Under the pieces are notes generated by a model. It saw only the letters and a list, made by a program, of their open reading frames with translations. It made no database searches and was not told where the DNA came from. Both the position numbers and the translations under genes were made by a program. Source: Pseudacidovorax sp. NFM-22 (GTDB taxonomy: Bacteria; Pseudomonadota; Gammaproteobacteria; Burkholderiales; Burkholderiaceae_C). Taken from it: a stretch of 64,000 bases of DNA. Below, piece by piece: positions 27,717 to 35,908 of this stretch; the first letter of the stretch is position 1, and every line of letters begins with the position of its first letter. The DNA lies in the NCBI RefSeq assembly GCF_021401245.1, contig NZ_JACBFY010000014.1, positions 21,273 through 85,272 of the forward strand. Direction: 5' to 3'.

Positions 27717-28766
27717 ATGCGCCTCTTCCTGAGGATTTTTTTTTGCTGTGTCTGGGCCGCCGCCTGGCCCGCGGCAGGACAGGACACGCCCCTGCAGTTG
27801 CGGGTGGTGGGAGGCCTGGCCGGCGTTGCCCAGTACACGCAGCACGAGGCGCCCTTCTGGACGCAGACCCTGCCGCGGCTGATGCAGGGGCGGGTGGCCG
27901 CGACCATCGCGCCCTTCGACCAGGCCGGCGTGCCCGGCAACAAGATGCTCACCCTGCTGGAGACCGGCGTGGTGCCTTTCGGCACCGTGCTGCTCAGCCA
28001 GGTGGGCGGTGAGCATCCGGCCCTCGCCCTGCCCGACGTGGCCGGCCTCAGCGCCGACGCCGCCACGTTGCGGCGGGTGGTCGACGCCTTCCGGCCGGAG
28101 ATGGACCGCATGCTGCGCGAGCGCTTCAACGTGAAGCTGCTGGCCATGTACATCTACCCGGCGCAGGTCATCTTCTGCGCCACGCCCATGAAGGGCCTGA
28201 CCGACCTCAAGGGCCGGCGCGTCCGGGTCTCCAGCGGCACCCAGGCCGACTTCGTGCAGGCATTGGGCGGCACCCCGGTGCCGACCGCCTTCGCCGCGCT
28301 CATGAGCAACATGACCTCGGGCAACACCGACTGCGCCATCACCGGCGGGGCCTCGGGCAACACCCTGGGGCTGCACCGCATCACCCGCTCGCTCTTCACC
28401 ATGCCGATCAACTGGGGCCTGGCCATCTTTGGCGCCAATGCCGACGCCTGGGCGGTGCTTCCGGCGGACCTGCGCATCGTGCTGGAGCAGCAGCTGCCGC
28501 AGCTCGAGCGCCGCATCTGGGAGCAGTCCATCCGCGACACCGACCTCGCCGTCGCCTGCAACACCGGCGCCGGTCCCTGCGACGGCGGCACGCCCGGCGC
28601 CATGGTGGCCGTCGCGCCCACCGCCGAGGACGACCGCCTGCGCCGCCAGATCCTCCGCTCCACCATCCTGGTCAACTGGCTGCAGCGCTGCGGTACCGAG
28701 TGCACGCGGCTGTGGCAGCGCACGATTGCGCCCGTGGTCGACGGCAAGGCGGCGCGGACGCCATGA
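27717..28766 (+). CDS. TRAP-type (DctP-like) periplasmic solute-binding protein
   Basis: This 349-residue protein has a signal peptide (about 1-22) and a DctP-type binding fold. The segment DLKGRRVRVSSGTQADFVQAL (about 162-182) holds the conserved Arg that contacts the ligand carboxylate in this family, and the following GGTPVPTAFAALMSNM stretch is also typical. The frame is open well upstream, but only the 27717 ATG gives a signal peptide. No dctQ or dctM permease genes follow. Instead the stop overlaps (ATGA) the start of a GGDEF-EAL gene. A sensory rather than transport role is therefore inferred. The ligand is likely an organic acid; its identity is unknown. Confidence 0.85.
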   Translation: MRLFLRIFFCCVWAAAWPAAGQDTPLQLRVVGGLAGVAQYTQHEAPFWTQTLPRLMQGRVAATIAPFDQAGVPGNKMLTLLETGVVPFGTVLLSQVGGEHPALALPDVAGLSADAATLRRVVDAFRPEMDRMLRERFNVKLLAMYIYPAQVIFCATPMKGLTDLKGRRVRVSSGTQADFVQALGGTPVPTAFAALMSNMTSGNTDCAITGGASGNTLGLHRITRSLFTMPINWGLAIFGANADAWAVLPADLRIVLEQQLPQLERRIWEQSIRDTDLAVACNTGAGPCDGGTPGAMVAVAPTAEDDRLRRQILRSTILVNWLQRCGTECTRLWQRTIAPVVDGKAARTP

Positions 28767-31759
28767 AGTCGACCAGCAGCCCGCCGCGGCAACTGGCCGC
28801 GTCCACCCTTGCGCTGGCCACGCTGTTCATCGTGGTGGTCTTCGGCCTCTCCGTGTTCGCGGTGCTGGAGATGCGCAGCCGCGCCGTTGACGACGCCCGC
28901 GACCAGATCGACCGCTTCCTCAGCGGGTCGGTGGCGGCCGTCAACCAGAACCTGCTGGGCGTGGATCTGCTGCTGGCCGACCTGGGCATGCTGCTGCGCC
29001 CCGTGGGCAACGAGGACATGGCCGCCGCTGCGCAGCGGGCGGCCATCAGCATGCAGTCGCTCGCCCGGCACAGCCTGCTGGTCGAGCGGCTGGAGGTGCT
29101 GCGTCCGGACGGCAGCGTGGTCTCGCCACCGGGCGGCGAGGCGGTGCAGCTGTCGCCCGCCTTCACCGCCCGCCTGATGGGCCAGCCCGTGCCCGAGCTG
29201 ATGACCACGGCGCCCTCGCTCAGCCCGCGCACGTCGCAGCAGGTGCTGTACTTCACCCGCATGGTGCGCCTGCCCGACGGCACGCCCGGCATCGCGCTGG
29301 CCGAGGTGCAGGTGGCGTCGCTCGCCCGGCTGCTGGCCCATGGTGCCGGCATCGACGGCATGGAGGTCACGCTCGAAAGCCTCAGCCAGGGCCTGCTGGT
29401 CAGCGTGCCTCCGCGCAGCGAGATCGCCCAGGGCTCCGCCACGTTGCCCGAACTGCGCAGCGCCGCCGATGCCCGCGGCATCGTGCGCGCCAATTCGCGC
29501 CTCATGGGGCAGGACGCGCTGATGGCGCTGCGCCCCACGCTCAACCAGGACATCGTGCTCAGCGCGGGCTTGGCCATGGACGAGGTGCTGGAGGGCTTCC
29601 GCACCGAGCGCAACCTGATCGTGGGCGTGACGGTGCTGCTGATGCTGATGGTGGTGGGCGTGTCGGCCTATGCGCTGCATCAGCTGCGCGAACAGTGGCT
29701 GCGCCGCCGCGAGGCGCTGCATGCCAAGAGCATGCTGGACCAGGCGCTCGAATCCATGTCCGACGGCTTCGTGCTGCTGGATGCCGAGGGCCGCGTGGCG
29801 GCCTGGAACCGGCGCTTCGCCGAGATCTTTCCCCAGGCGCGCGTCGCACTCGAGGCGCGCATGCACATGGTGGCGGTCGAGAGTGCCGTCTCGGGCCGCA
29901 GCGCGGAGGAGGCGGCCCTGCTGCCGCCGAGCCTGCCCGCGCCAGGCGAGCAGGAACTGGAGCTGCCCGACGGCCGCACGGTGGTCGTCGTCAAGAGCCC
30001 GACGCCCAACGGCGGCATGGTCTGCGTCTACCGCGACACCAGCGAGAAGCGCCGCCACCTGGCCGACATCGTGGAAGGCAAGGCCCAGCTGCAGGCCACG
30101 CTCGACGCGCTGCCCGACGTGCTGCTGGAGCTGTGCCTGGACGGACGCTGCATCGGCTTCCATTCGGCGCGCGCCTCGCTGCTGGACATCGGCGACCCGG
30201 TGGGCCGCACGCTGTCGGAGGTGCTGCCCGGCGACGCCGCCATCCAGATCATGGCCGCCATGCGCGAGGCCTATCTGAAGGGCCTGTCCTTCGGCAAGCA
30301 GTTCGAGCGCCGTGCCTCGCAGGGCACGGCCTGGTTCGAGATCTCGGCCTCGCGCAAGCTGGTGGGCGAGGGCGCCGACGCGCGCTTCATCGTCATCCTG
30401 CGCGACATCACCGACCGCATGTCGGCGCAGCTGCAGATCGACCACCTGTCCTTCTACGACAACCTGACGGGCCTGCCCAACCGCCGCATGCTGCTGCACC
30501 GCCTGCAGTCGGCCATCGATGCCAACGTGCGGCGCGAACGGCAGGCGGCGCTGCTCTTCCTGGACCTGGACCACTTCAAGACCCTCAACGACGCGCAGGG
30601 CCGCAATGCCGGCGACGTGCTGCTCAAGCAGGTGGCGCAGCGGCTGCAGCAGCTCATGCGCGAGGGCGACACCGTGGCCCGGCTGGGCGGCGACGAGTTC
30701 GTGATCCTGATCGAGGGTCTGAGCGCCGACTCCGCCACCGCTGTGATGCAGACCCAGGCCTTCGGCGAGGCGGTGCTGGCCGAGCTGGGCCGGCCGATCC
30801 AGCTGCCGGCCATGACCTACCACGGCACCTGCAGCATCGGTGCCACGCTGATCAGCGCCAGCTCGGCCTCGCTGGAGGACCTGCTCAAGCAGGCCGACAT
30901 CGCCATGTTCCACGCCAAGACGGCGGGTGGCGACGTGCTGCGCTTCTTCGAGGCCGACATGCAGACCACCGTCAATGCGCGCGCCTCGCTGGAGAGCGAG
31001 CTGCGCGCGGCATTGAAGGCGCGCGGCCAGTTCCTGCTGCACTACCAGCCGCAGGTGACCTCCGAAGGGCGCGTGGTGGGCGCCGAGGTGCTGATCCGCT
31101 GGCTGCATCCGCAGCGCGGGCTGATCCCGCCGGCCGCCTTCATCGACGTGGCGGAAGAGACCGGCCTGATCTCGCCCATCGGCCTGTGGGCGCTGGAGCA
31201 GGCCTGCAAGCAGCTGGACGACTGGAGCAACCATCCGCGCCGCCGCCACCTCACGCTGGCCGTGAACGTGAGCGCGCGCCAGTTCCGCAAGGAGGACTTC
31301 GCGGACAAGGTGCGCGAGGTGCTGATCCGCACCGGCGCCGATCCGTCCAAGCTCAAGCTGGAACTGACCGAGAGCCTGCTGCACGACGAGGTGGCCGAGA
31401 CCATCCGCAAGATGAAGTCGCTGGCCGCCATCGGCATCCGCTTCTCGATGGACGACTTCGGCACGGGCTACTCGTCGCTGTCGTACATGGCGCAGCTGCC
31501 GCTGCACCAGATCAAGATCGACAAGTTCTTCGTCAGCGGCATCGGCACCAATCCCAAGATCGAGCTGATCGTGCAGACGCTCATCGGCATGGCGGCCAAC
31601 CTCGACCTGGAGGTGGTGGCCGAGGGCGTGGAGACGCAGGCGCAGCTGGACTTCCTGACCCGCAACGGCTGCCGCGTGTGCCAGGGCTTCCTCTTCGGAC
31701 GGCCGCAGCCGGTGGAGGTGCTGGAGTCGCAGCTCGACACGGAGCTGATCCCGCTCTGA
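28763..31759 (+). CDS. Membrane PAS-PAS-GGDEF-EAL protein coupled to a solute-binding protein
   Basis: This protein has 998 residues. TM1 is about 14-36 and TM2 about 284-305, enclosing a periplasmic sensor of 245 residues. A PAS domain lies at about 325-425 and a second PAS-like region at about 440-555. The GGDEF domain has GGDEF at 642-646 and a proper inhibitory RxxD (R633 to D636). The EAL domain starts with the variant EVLIRW at 775 and keeps DDFGTGYSS and VVAEGVET. Both domains look catalytic. The ATG overlaps the stop of the upstream binding-protein gene by four bases, so the pair is made together; the binding protein may dock on the periplasmic sensor. Domain edges are approximate. 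Confidence 0.9.
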   Translation: MKSTSSPPRQLAASTLALATLFIVVVFGLSVFAVLEMRSRAVDDARDQIDRFLSGSVAAVNQNLLGVDLLLADLGMLLRPVGNEDMAAAAQRAAISMQSLARHSLLVERLEVLRPDGSVVSPPGGEAVQLSPAFTARLMGQPVPELMTTAPSLSPRTSQQVLYFTRMVRLPDGTPGIALAEVQVASLARLLAHGAGIDGMEVTLESLSQGLLVSVPPRSEIAQGSATLPELRSAADARGIVRANSRLMGQDALMALRPTLNQDIVLSAGLAMDEVLEGFRTERNLIVGVTVLLMLMVVGVSAYALHQLREQWLRRREALHAKSMLDQALESMSDGFVLLDAEGRVAAWNRRFAEIFPQARVALEARMHMVAVESAVSGRSAEEAALLPPSLPAPGEQELELPDGRTVVVVKSPTPNGGMVCVYRDTSEKRRHLADIVEGKAQLQATLDALPDVLLELCLDGRCIGFHSARASLLDIGDPVGRTLSEVLPGDAAIQIMAAMREAYLKGLSFGKQFERRASQGTAWFEISASRKLVGEGADARFIVILRDITDRMSAQLQIDHLSFYDNLTGLPNRRMLLHRLQSAIDANVRRERQAALLFLDLDHFKTLNDAQGRNAGDVLLKQVAQRLQQLMREGDTVARLGGDEFVILIEGLSADSATAVMQTQAFGEAVLAELGRPIQLPAMTYHGTCSIGATLISASSASLEDLLKQADIAMFHAKTAGGDVLRFFEADMQTTVNARASLESELRAALKARGQFLLHYQPQVTSEGRVVGAEVLIRWLHPQRGLIPPAAFIDVAEETGLISPIGLWALEQACKQLDDWSNHPRRRHLTLAVNVSARQFRKEDFADKVREVLIRTGADPSKLKLELTESLLHDEVAETIRKMKSLAAIGIRFSMDDFGTGYSSLSYMAQLPLHQIKIDKFFVSGIGTNPKIELIVQTLIGMAANLDLEVVAEGVETQAQLDFLTRNGCRVCQGFLFGRPQPVEVLESQLDTELIPL

Positions 31760-31899
31760 AGGCAGGGGCGCAGGCCCCTGCGCCGCGCGCGGGCGCAGGC
31801 CGGCCGGGCTCCCGCGCCGCGTCCTGCACGCCGGGGCGGCCCTCGGCACAATGCCCGCTTCGCTCTTCCTGCCACGGCCCGCCGCGCGGCCGCCCCGCC

Positions 31900-32670
31900 T
31901 TGTCCTTCCCCGAGTTCCTCGCGCCGCCGATCGCGGACCCTGCCTTCTACCTGGTCGCCGTCCCCGCCGTGCTCCTGCTGGGCATCAGCAAGAGCGGCTT
32001 CGGCGCGGGCTTCGGCTCGCTGGCGGTGCCGCTCATGTCGCTGGCCATCACGGTGCCGCGCGCGGCCGCCGTCCTGATGCCGCTGCTGTTCGTGATGGAC
32101 GTGCTGGGCATCGCGGCCTTCCGCCGCGACCTGGACCGCCGGCTGCTGGCCTTCCTGGTGCCGCCGGCGCTGGTGGGCGTGGTGCTGGGGGCCTTGCTCT
32201 TCCATGCGCTGTCGGCGGCGACGGTGGCCGGCATCGTGGGCGTGTGCACGCTGCTCTTCCTGGCGCAGCGGCTGCTGTTTCCGCCGCGCCCCGATGCGCC
32301 GCCGCCCTCGCGCGCCGCGGGCTGGGTGCTCACCGTGCTGTCGGGCTTCACCAGCTTCATCTCGCATGCGGGCGGGCCGCCCATCAACGCCTACCTGCTG
32401 CCGCTCAAGCTGCGGCCCATCGTGTTCACGGCCACGATGGCCTACCTGTTCTTCCTGGTGAACCTCGCCAAGTGGATCCCCTACGCCTGGCTGGGCCTGC
32501 TGGACGGGCGCAGCTTCAGCACCTCGCTGCTGCTGATGCCGCTTGCGCCGCTGGGCGTCTGGGCGGGCGTGCACGTGGCGCGGCGCATCGATCCGACGTG
32601 GTTCTACCGCTGCGTCTACGGCGGCATGTTCCTCACCGGCCTCAAGCTGGTGTGGGATGGTTTCTTCTGA
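31900..32670 (+). CDS. TSUP family membrane permease (TauE/SafE type)
   Basis: This 256-residue protein has about eight transmembrane helices. It belongs to the TauE/SafE (TSUP) permeases that export sulfite, sulfoacetate or other organosulfur or carboxylate anions. The TSUP-like features are LLLGISKSGFGAGFGSLAVP (about 23-42) and the second-half SGFTSFISHAGGPPIN motif (about 147-162). The likely start is a TTG at 31900 (SFPEFLAPP); no ATG fits this frame nearby, and the TTG is an inference. The substrate cannot be read from the sequence. The gene lies 140 bases after the GGDEF-EAL gene. Confidence 0.82.
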   Translation: MSFPEFLAPPIADPAFYLVAVPAVLLLGISKSGFGAGFGSLAVPLMSLAITVPRAAAVLMPLLFVMDVLGIAAFRRDLDRRLLAFLVPPALVGVVLGALLFHALSAATVAGIVGVCTLLFLAQRLLFPPRPDAPPPSRAAGWVLTVLSGFTSFISHAGGPPINAYLLPLKLRPIVFTATMAYLFFLVNLAKWIPYAWLGLLDGRSFSTSLLLMPLAPLGVWAGVHVARRIDPTWFYRCVYGGMFLTGLKLVWDGFF

Positions 32671-32737
32671 AGGCTGCGTCCACCCGCCGGCCTGCCTCGC
32701 CCATCCTCGATTTTCCATTGCAAGGAGTTTTTCGCCC

Positions 32738-33502
32738 ATGGCCTCTGTCCACGAACTCATCGTCCTGACGGGCGCCTCGCGCGGCATGGGCCGTGCGATG
32801 GCCAGCCAGCTGCTCGCGCGCGGCGGCGTGCGGCTGCTGTGCCTGTCGCGCGGCATCGATGCCACGCTGGAGACCGGGGCCGCTGCCGCAGGCAGCGAGG
32901 TGCTGCAATGGTCGGCCGACCTGGCCGATCCGCTGCCGGTGGCCGAGCGACTGGCCGCCTGGCTGGCCGAGCAGGACCCTTCCGCCCTCGGCCGTGCCGT
33001 GCTGATCAACAACGCGGGCACCGTGGGGCGCACGGCGCCACTGGCCCGGGCTTCGCTGGGCGAGCTGTCGGCGGCACTGCGCGTGGGCCTGGAGGCGGCG
33101 CTGCTGCTGACCAGCGCCTTCCTGTCGGCGACCGCCGGCTGGTCGATGCCGCGGCAGGTGCTCAACATCTCCTCGGGGCTGGGCCGCAATGCCATGGGCA
33201 GCCAGGCGCCCTATTGCGCGGCCAAGGCGGGCATGGACCATTTCTCGCGCGCCGTGGCGCTGGAGGAGGCCGAGGAAGGAGGCGCCCGCATCGTGTCGCT
33301 GGCGCCGGGCGTGATCGACACCGACATGCAGATCGCGCTGCGCAGCGCCGACGCGGCGCTCTTTCCCGATCGCGGCCGCTTTGAGGCCCTGCACCGCAAC
33401 GGGCAACTGGATTCGCCCGAGTCGGCCGCGCGCAAGGTGCTGGCCTGGCTGGAGCGGCCGGACTTTGGCGCCCAGCCGGTGGGGGATGTGCGGCAGGGGT
33501 GA
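32738..33502 (+). CDS. Short-chain dehydrogenase/reductase (sepiapterin-reductase-like)
   Basis: This 254-residue SDR has the nucleotide-binding motif TGASRGMG (11-18), NNAG (91-94) and catalytic Ser145/Ser146, Tyr159 and Lys163 (YCAAK). Overall arrangement and length resemble the bacterial sepiapterin reductase-like SDR branch, but the substrate is unknown. AAGGAG at 32722-32727 fixes the ATG. The gene follows the TSUP gene by 67 bases and is followed by a repeat region, so it may be the end of that transcript. Confidence 0.85.
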   Translation: MASVHELIVLTGASRGMGRAMASQLLARGGVRLLCLSRGIDATLETGAAAAGSEVLQWSADLADPLPVAERLAAWLAEQDPSALGRAVLINNAGTVGRTAPLARASLGELSAALRVGLEAALLLTSAFLSATAGWSMPRQVLNISSGLGRNAMGSQAPYCAAKAGMDHFSRAVALEEAEEGGARIVSLAPGVIDTDMQIALRSADAALFPDRGRFEALHRNGQLDSPESAARKVLAWLERPDFGAQPVGDVRQG

Positions 33503-33531
33503 AGCTAAACACCCCCCATGCCGCTTCGCGG

Positions 33532-33604
33532 CTCCCCCCTCTCTTGCGCCTTCGGCTTGGAGGGGGGCGCACCCCGAGGCCTGGCGAAGCCAGTTCCTCG
33601 GGTG
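33532..33604. repeat. Double-hairpin extragenic repeat
   Basis: There are two adjacent stem-loops. CCCCCCTC (33534-33541) pairs with GAGGGGGG (33560-33567). The second, 33570-33604, pairs CACCCCGAGG with CCTCGGGTG and CTGGC with GCCAG around a CGAA-like loop. They lie between the SDR gene and the marR-type gene, whose 3' ends face each other. The composition resembles dispersed extragenic elements I associate with Comamonadaceae genomes; it may also serve as a bidirectional terminator. Confidence 0.6.
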
Positions 33605-33679
33605 CACTGGCATGGCCTGCTCCGCGGCCGTTCGATCAGGAGGGTGGCGCCAGTTGAATGCAGGGCGACGCGTCGGCCG

Positions 33680-34162
33680 CTACTGATAGATCTTCTGCAG
33701 CAGCCGGATCAGCGTCTCGCGCTCGCGGTCGGTGAGCTTGTGGCTGGCGTCCTTTTCCAGCTGGATCACGGCCTCTTCGGCCTCGATCATCAGCTGGTGG
33801 CCGGCGGCGGTGAGGTGCAGGCCCACGGCGCGGCCGTCGTGCGGATGGGGGCGGCGTTCGATCAGGCCGCGGCGGTCCATGGCGGCCACCAGGCTCACGA
33901 AGTTGGGCGGCTGGATGTCCAGCGCCGCACACAGCTGGCGCGAGGTGGCGCCGGGGTTGTGCGCCAGCAGCGAGAGCACGGAGAAATCCGTCGGCTTGAG
34001 GCCGTAGACGGCCATGCGTTCGGCGAAGGCGACATACACGACCAGATAGGCGCGGCGCGCGTTGTAGCCCACCAGGCTTTCGAGCACATGGCAGTCCAGC
34101 GACTCAGGCGCGGTGGTCGGGGGCGGGACGGGCTTGCGCGGGCGGGGCTTGGAGGTGGTCAT
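33680..34162 (-). CDS. MarR family regulator of the hydroxycinnamate cluster
   Basis: This is a 160-residue winged-helix MarR protein. The DNA-binding domain spans about 50-115, with PTDFSVLSLLAHNPGATSRQ and DIQPPNFVSLVAAMDRRGLI (recognition helix) and the wing RRPHPHDGRAVGL. MarR repressors of hydroxycinnamate genes (CouR, FerC types) respond to the CoA thioester. The gene is the last of an eight-gene minus-strand array, 31 bases after the acyl-CoA dehydrogenase stop. The start is the ATG at 34162; a GTG at 34171 is in frame. Its likely operator is the repeat cluster at 44208-44237. Confidence 0.9.
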   Translation of the reverse strand: MTTSKPRPRKPVPPPTTAPESLDCHVLESLVGYNARRAYLVVYVAFAERMAVYGLKPTDFSVLSLLAHNPGATSRQLCAALDIQPPNFVSLVAAMDRRGLIERRPHPHDGRAVGLHLTAAGHQLMIEAEEAVIQLEKDASHKLTDRERETLIRLLQKIYQ

Positions 34163-34193
34163 GGCATGCACAGTCTAGAGCGGCAGGGCCCGC

Positions 34194-35891
34194 TCACTTC
34201 TGCGGCTCGCAGGCCTTCTTGATGATCGCCGCGCGCATGTCGAACTCGGGCAGCACCCAGCGACGGAAGGCGGCCGCGGCGCGGGCCTGCGTCTCGCCGG
34301 CGCCGGGCGCCTGCTCGATGCGGGCCCAGGCCCAGGCCAGCAGCGTCACCATCACCAGCCGCAGGTAGTCGTCCGCCAGCTCGTAGGGCAGGCGCGGCTG
34401 GACATGGGCGGCCATGGCAATCTGGGTGGTCAGGTAGCGCAGTTGCGCCAGGCGGCGCTGGGCGTCGGCATCCACGTCACGCGAGGCGTCCAGTTCGTCG
34501 CGCAGCGCCAGAAGCGTGGCCGCAAAGCCGGCGCCGGCATCGGGCAGCACCTTGCGCACCAGCAGGTCGATGGCCTGGATCTCGTTGGTGCCCTCGTAGA
34601 TCATGGTCACGCGGGCGTCGCGCAGGATCTGCTCGATGCCCCATTCGCGCACATAGCCGTGGCCGCCGAAGACCTGCAGGCAGGCGCTGGCGCCGTCGAA
34701 GCCCTGCTGCGTGCAGGCGGCCTTGAGCACCGGTGTGATGTAGCTGCACCACTGCTGCGCGGACTCCCGCGTCTTGGCATCTTCGGCATGGCGCGCCACA
34801 TCCAGCTGCAGCGCGGTGCGGTAGGCGATCAGCCGGCCGCCGTCGATCCAGGCCCGCTGCACGTCGAGCACGCGCGCCACAGCGGGATGCTCGGCGATCA
34901 GGCTGGGGCCGGCCGCGCGGTCGGCGCCCGGGGCCACCATCTGCCGGCGCTCCTGCGCATAGGCATGCGCCTTCTGCCAGGCGGCGTCCAGCAGGCCGAT
35001 GCCCTGCAGCGCCACATGCAGGCGGGCCGCATTCATCATGACGAACATGGCGGCCAGGCCGCGGCCGGGCTCGCCCACCAGCCAGCCGGTGGCCTCGTCG
35101 AAGCGCATCACGCAGGTGGGGCTGCCGTGCAGGCCCATCTTCTCCTCGATGCGCTCGCACTGCACGGCGTTGCGCTGGCCGTCTTCGAGGACCTTGGGCA
35201 CCAGCGCCAGCGACAGGCCCTTCGGCCCGGCCGGCGCGTCGGGCAGGCGGCACAGCACCAGGTGGACGATGTTGGGCGTGAGGTCGTGCTCGCCGCCCGA
35301 GATGAAGATCTTGGTGCCAGAGACCCGCACGCTGCCGTCGGCCTGCGGCACGGCGCGGGTGCGCACCAGGCCCAGGTCGCTGCCGGCATGGGCCTCGGTC
35401 AGGCACATGGTGGCCAGCCATTCGCCGGTGGCGACCTTGCCCAGGTAGCGGGCCTTCAGGTCGTCGCTGGCATGGTGGCGGATGCATTCGTAGGCGCCAT
35501 GCAGCAGGCCGGGCGCCATGGTGAAGCCGTGGTTGGCACCGGCCAGCCATTCGTAGAGCACGGCCTCCAGCACGGCGGGCAGGCCCTGGCCGCTGTCCTC
35601 GGCCGCGGCGGAGAGGCTGGGCCAGCCGCCCTCCACGAAGGCCTGGTAGGCGGCGGCGAAGCCGGGCGGGGTGCGGACCTGGCCGTCTTCGAGGCGGCAG
35701 CCGATCTCGTCGCCGTCGCGCTGCAGCGGGGCGATCACCTCGCCGACGAAGGTGGCGGCCTGCTCCAGCACCTGGGCCTGCAGGTCGGCATCGACCTCGG
35801 CGAAGGGAGCGAGCCGGGACAGCTGCTGGGAGGCACCGAGGACGGAGTCGAGAAGGAAGCGGACGTCTTCAGGGCGGGGGGCGTAATCCAT
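34194..35891 (-). CDS. Acyl-CoA dehydrogenase in the hydroxycinnamate cluster
   Basis: This FAD enzyme introduces a 2,3 double bond in an acyl-CoA. It has 565 residues, in the long acyl-CoA dehydrogenase class (about 560-600 residues with an extra C-terminal helical part). Motifs are CLTEAHAGSDLG (about 171-182), GTKIFISGGEHDLTPN (about 200-215), QVFGGHGYVREWGIEQILRD and the catalytic-base region MIYEGTNEIQAIDLL. The start MDYAPRPEDV is chosen by family; the frame is open 32 codons further. In this operon it may desaturate dihydro (phenylpropanoyl) side chains so that they enter the cinnamoyl-CoA route; this is an inference. Confidence 0.88.
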   Translation of the reverse strand: MDYAPRPEDVRFLLDSVLGASQQLSRLAPFAEVDADLQAQVLEQAATFVGEVIAPLQRDGDEIGCRLEDGQVRTPPGFAAAYQAFVEGGWPSLSAAAEDSGQGLPAVLEAVLYEWLAGANHGFTMAPGLLHGAYECIRHHASDDLKARYLGKVATGEWLATMCLTEAHAGSDLGLVRTRAVPQADGSVRVSGTKIFISGGEHDLTPNIVHLVLCRLPDAPAGPKGLSLALVPKVLEDGQRNAVQCERIEEKMGLHGSPTCVMRFDEATGWLVGEPGRGLAAMFVMMNAARLHVALQGIGLLDAAWQKAHAYAQERRQMVAPGADRAAGPSLIAEHPAVARVLDVQRAWIDGGRLIAYRTALQLDVARHAEDAKTRESAQQWCSYITPVLKAACTQQGFDGASACLQVFGGHGYVREWGIEQILRDARVTMIYEGTNEIQAIDLLVRKVLPDAGAGFAATLLALRDELDASRDVDADAQRRLAQLRYLTTQIAMAAHVQPRLPYELADDYLRLVMVTLLAWAWARIEQAPGAGETQARAAAAFRRWVLPEFDMRAAIIKKACEPQK

Positions 35892-35908
35892 GGCAAACGG
35901 GCAGGAAG

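Noticed and set aside
27725..27760. T-rich run near the binding-protein start as a terminator
   Set aside because: No stem precedes it, and it encodes the Phe-containing signal peptide.
28154..31849. Antisense frame of about 1231 codons across the binding-protein and GGDEF-EAL genes
   Set aside because: Mirror of GC-rich third positions; composition is His/Gln/Arg/Ala-rich without domains.
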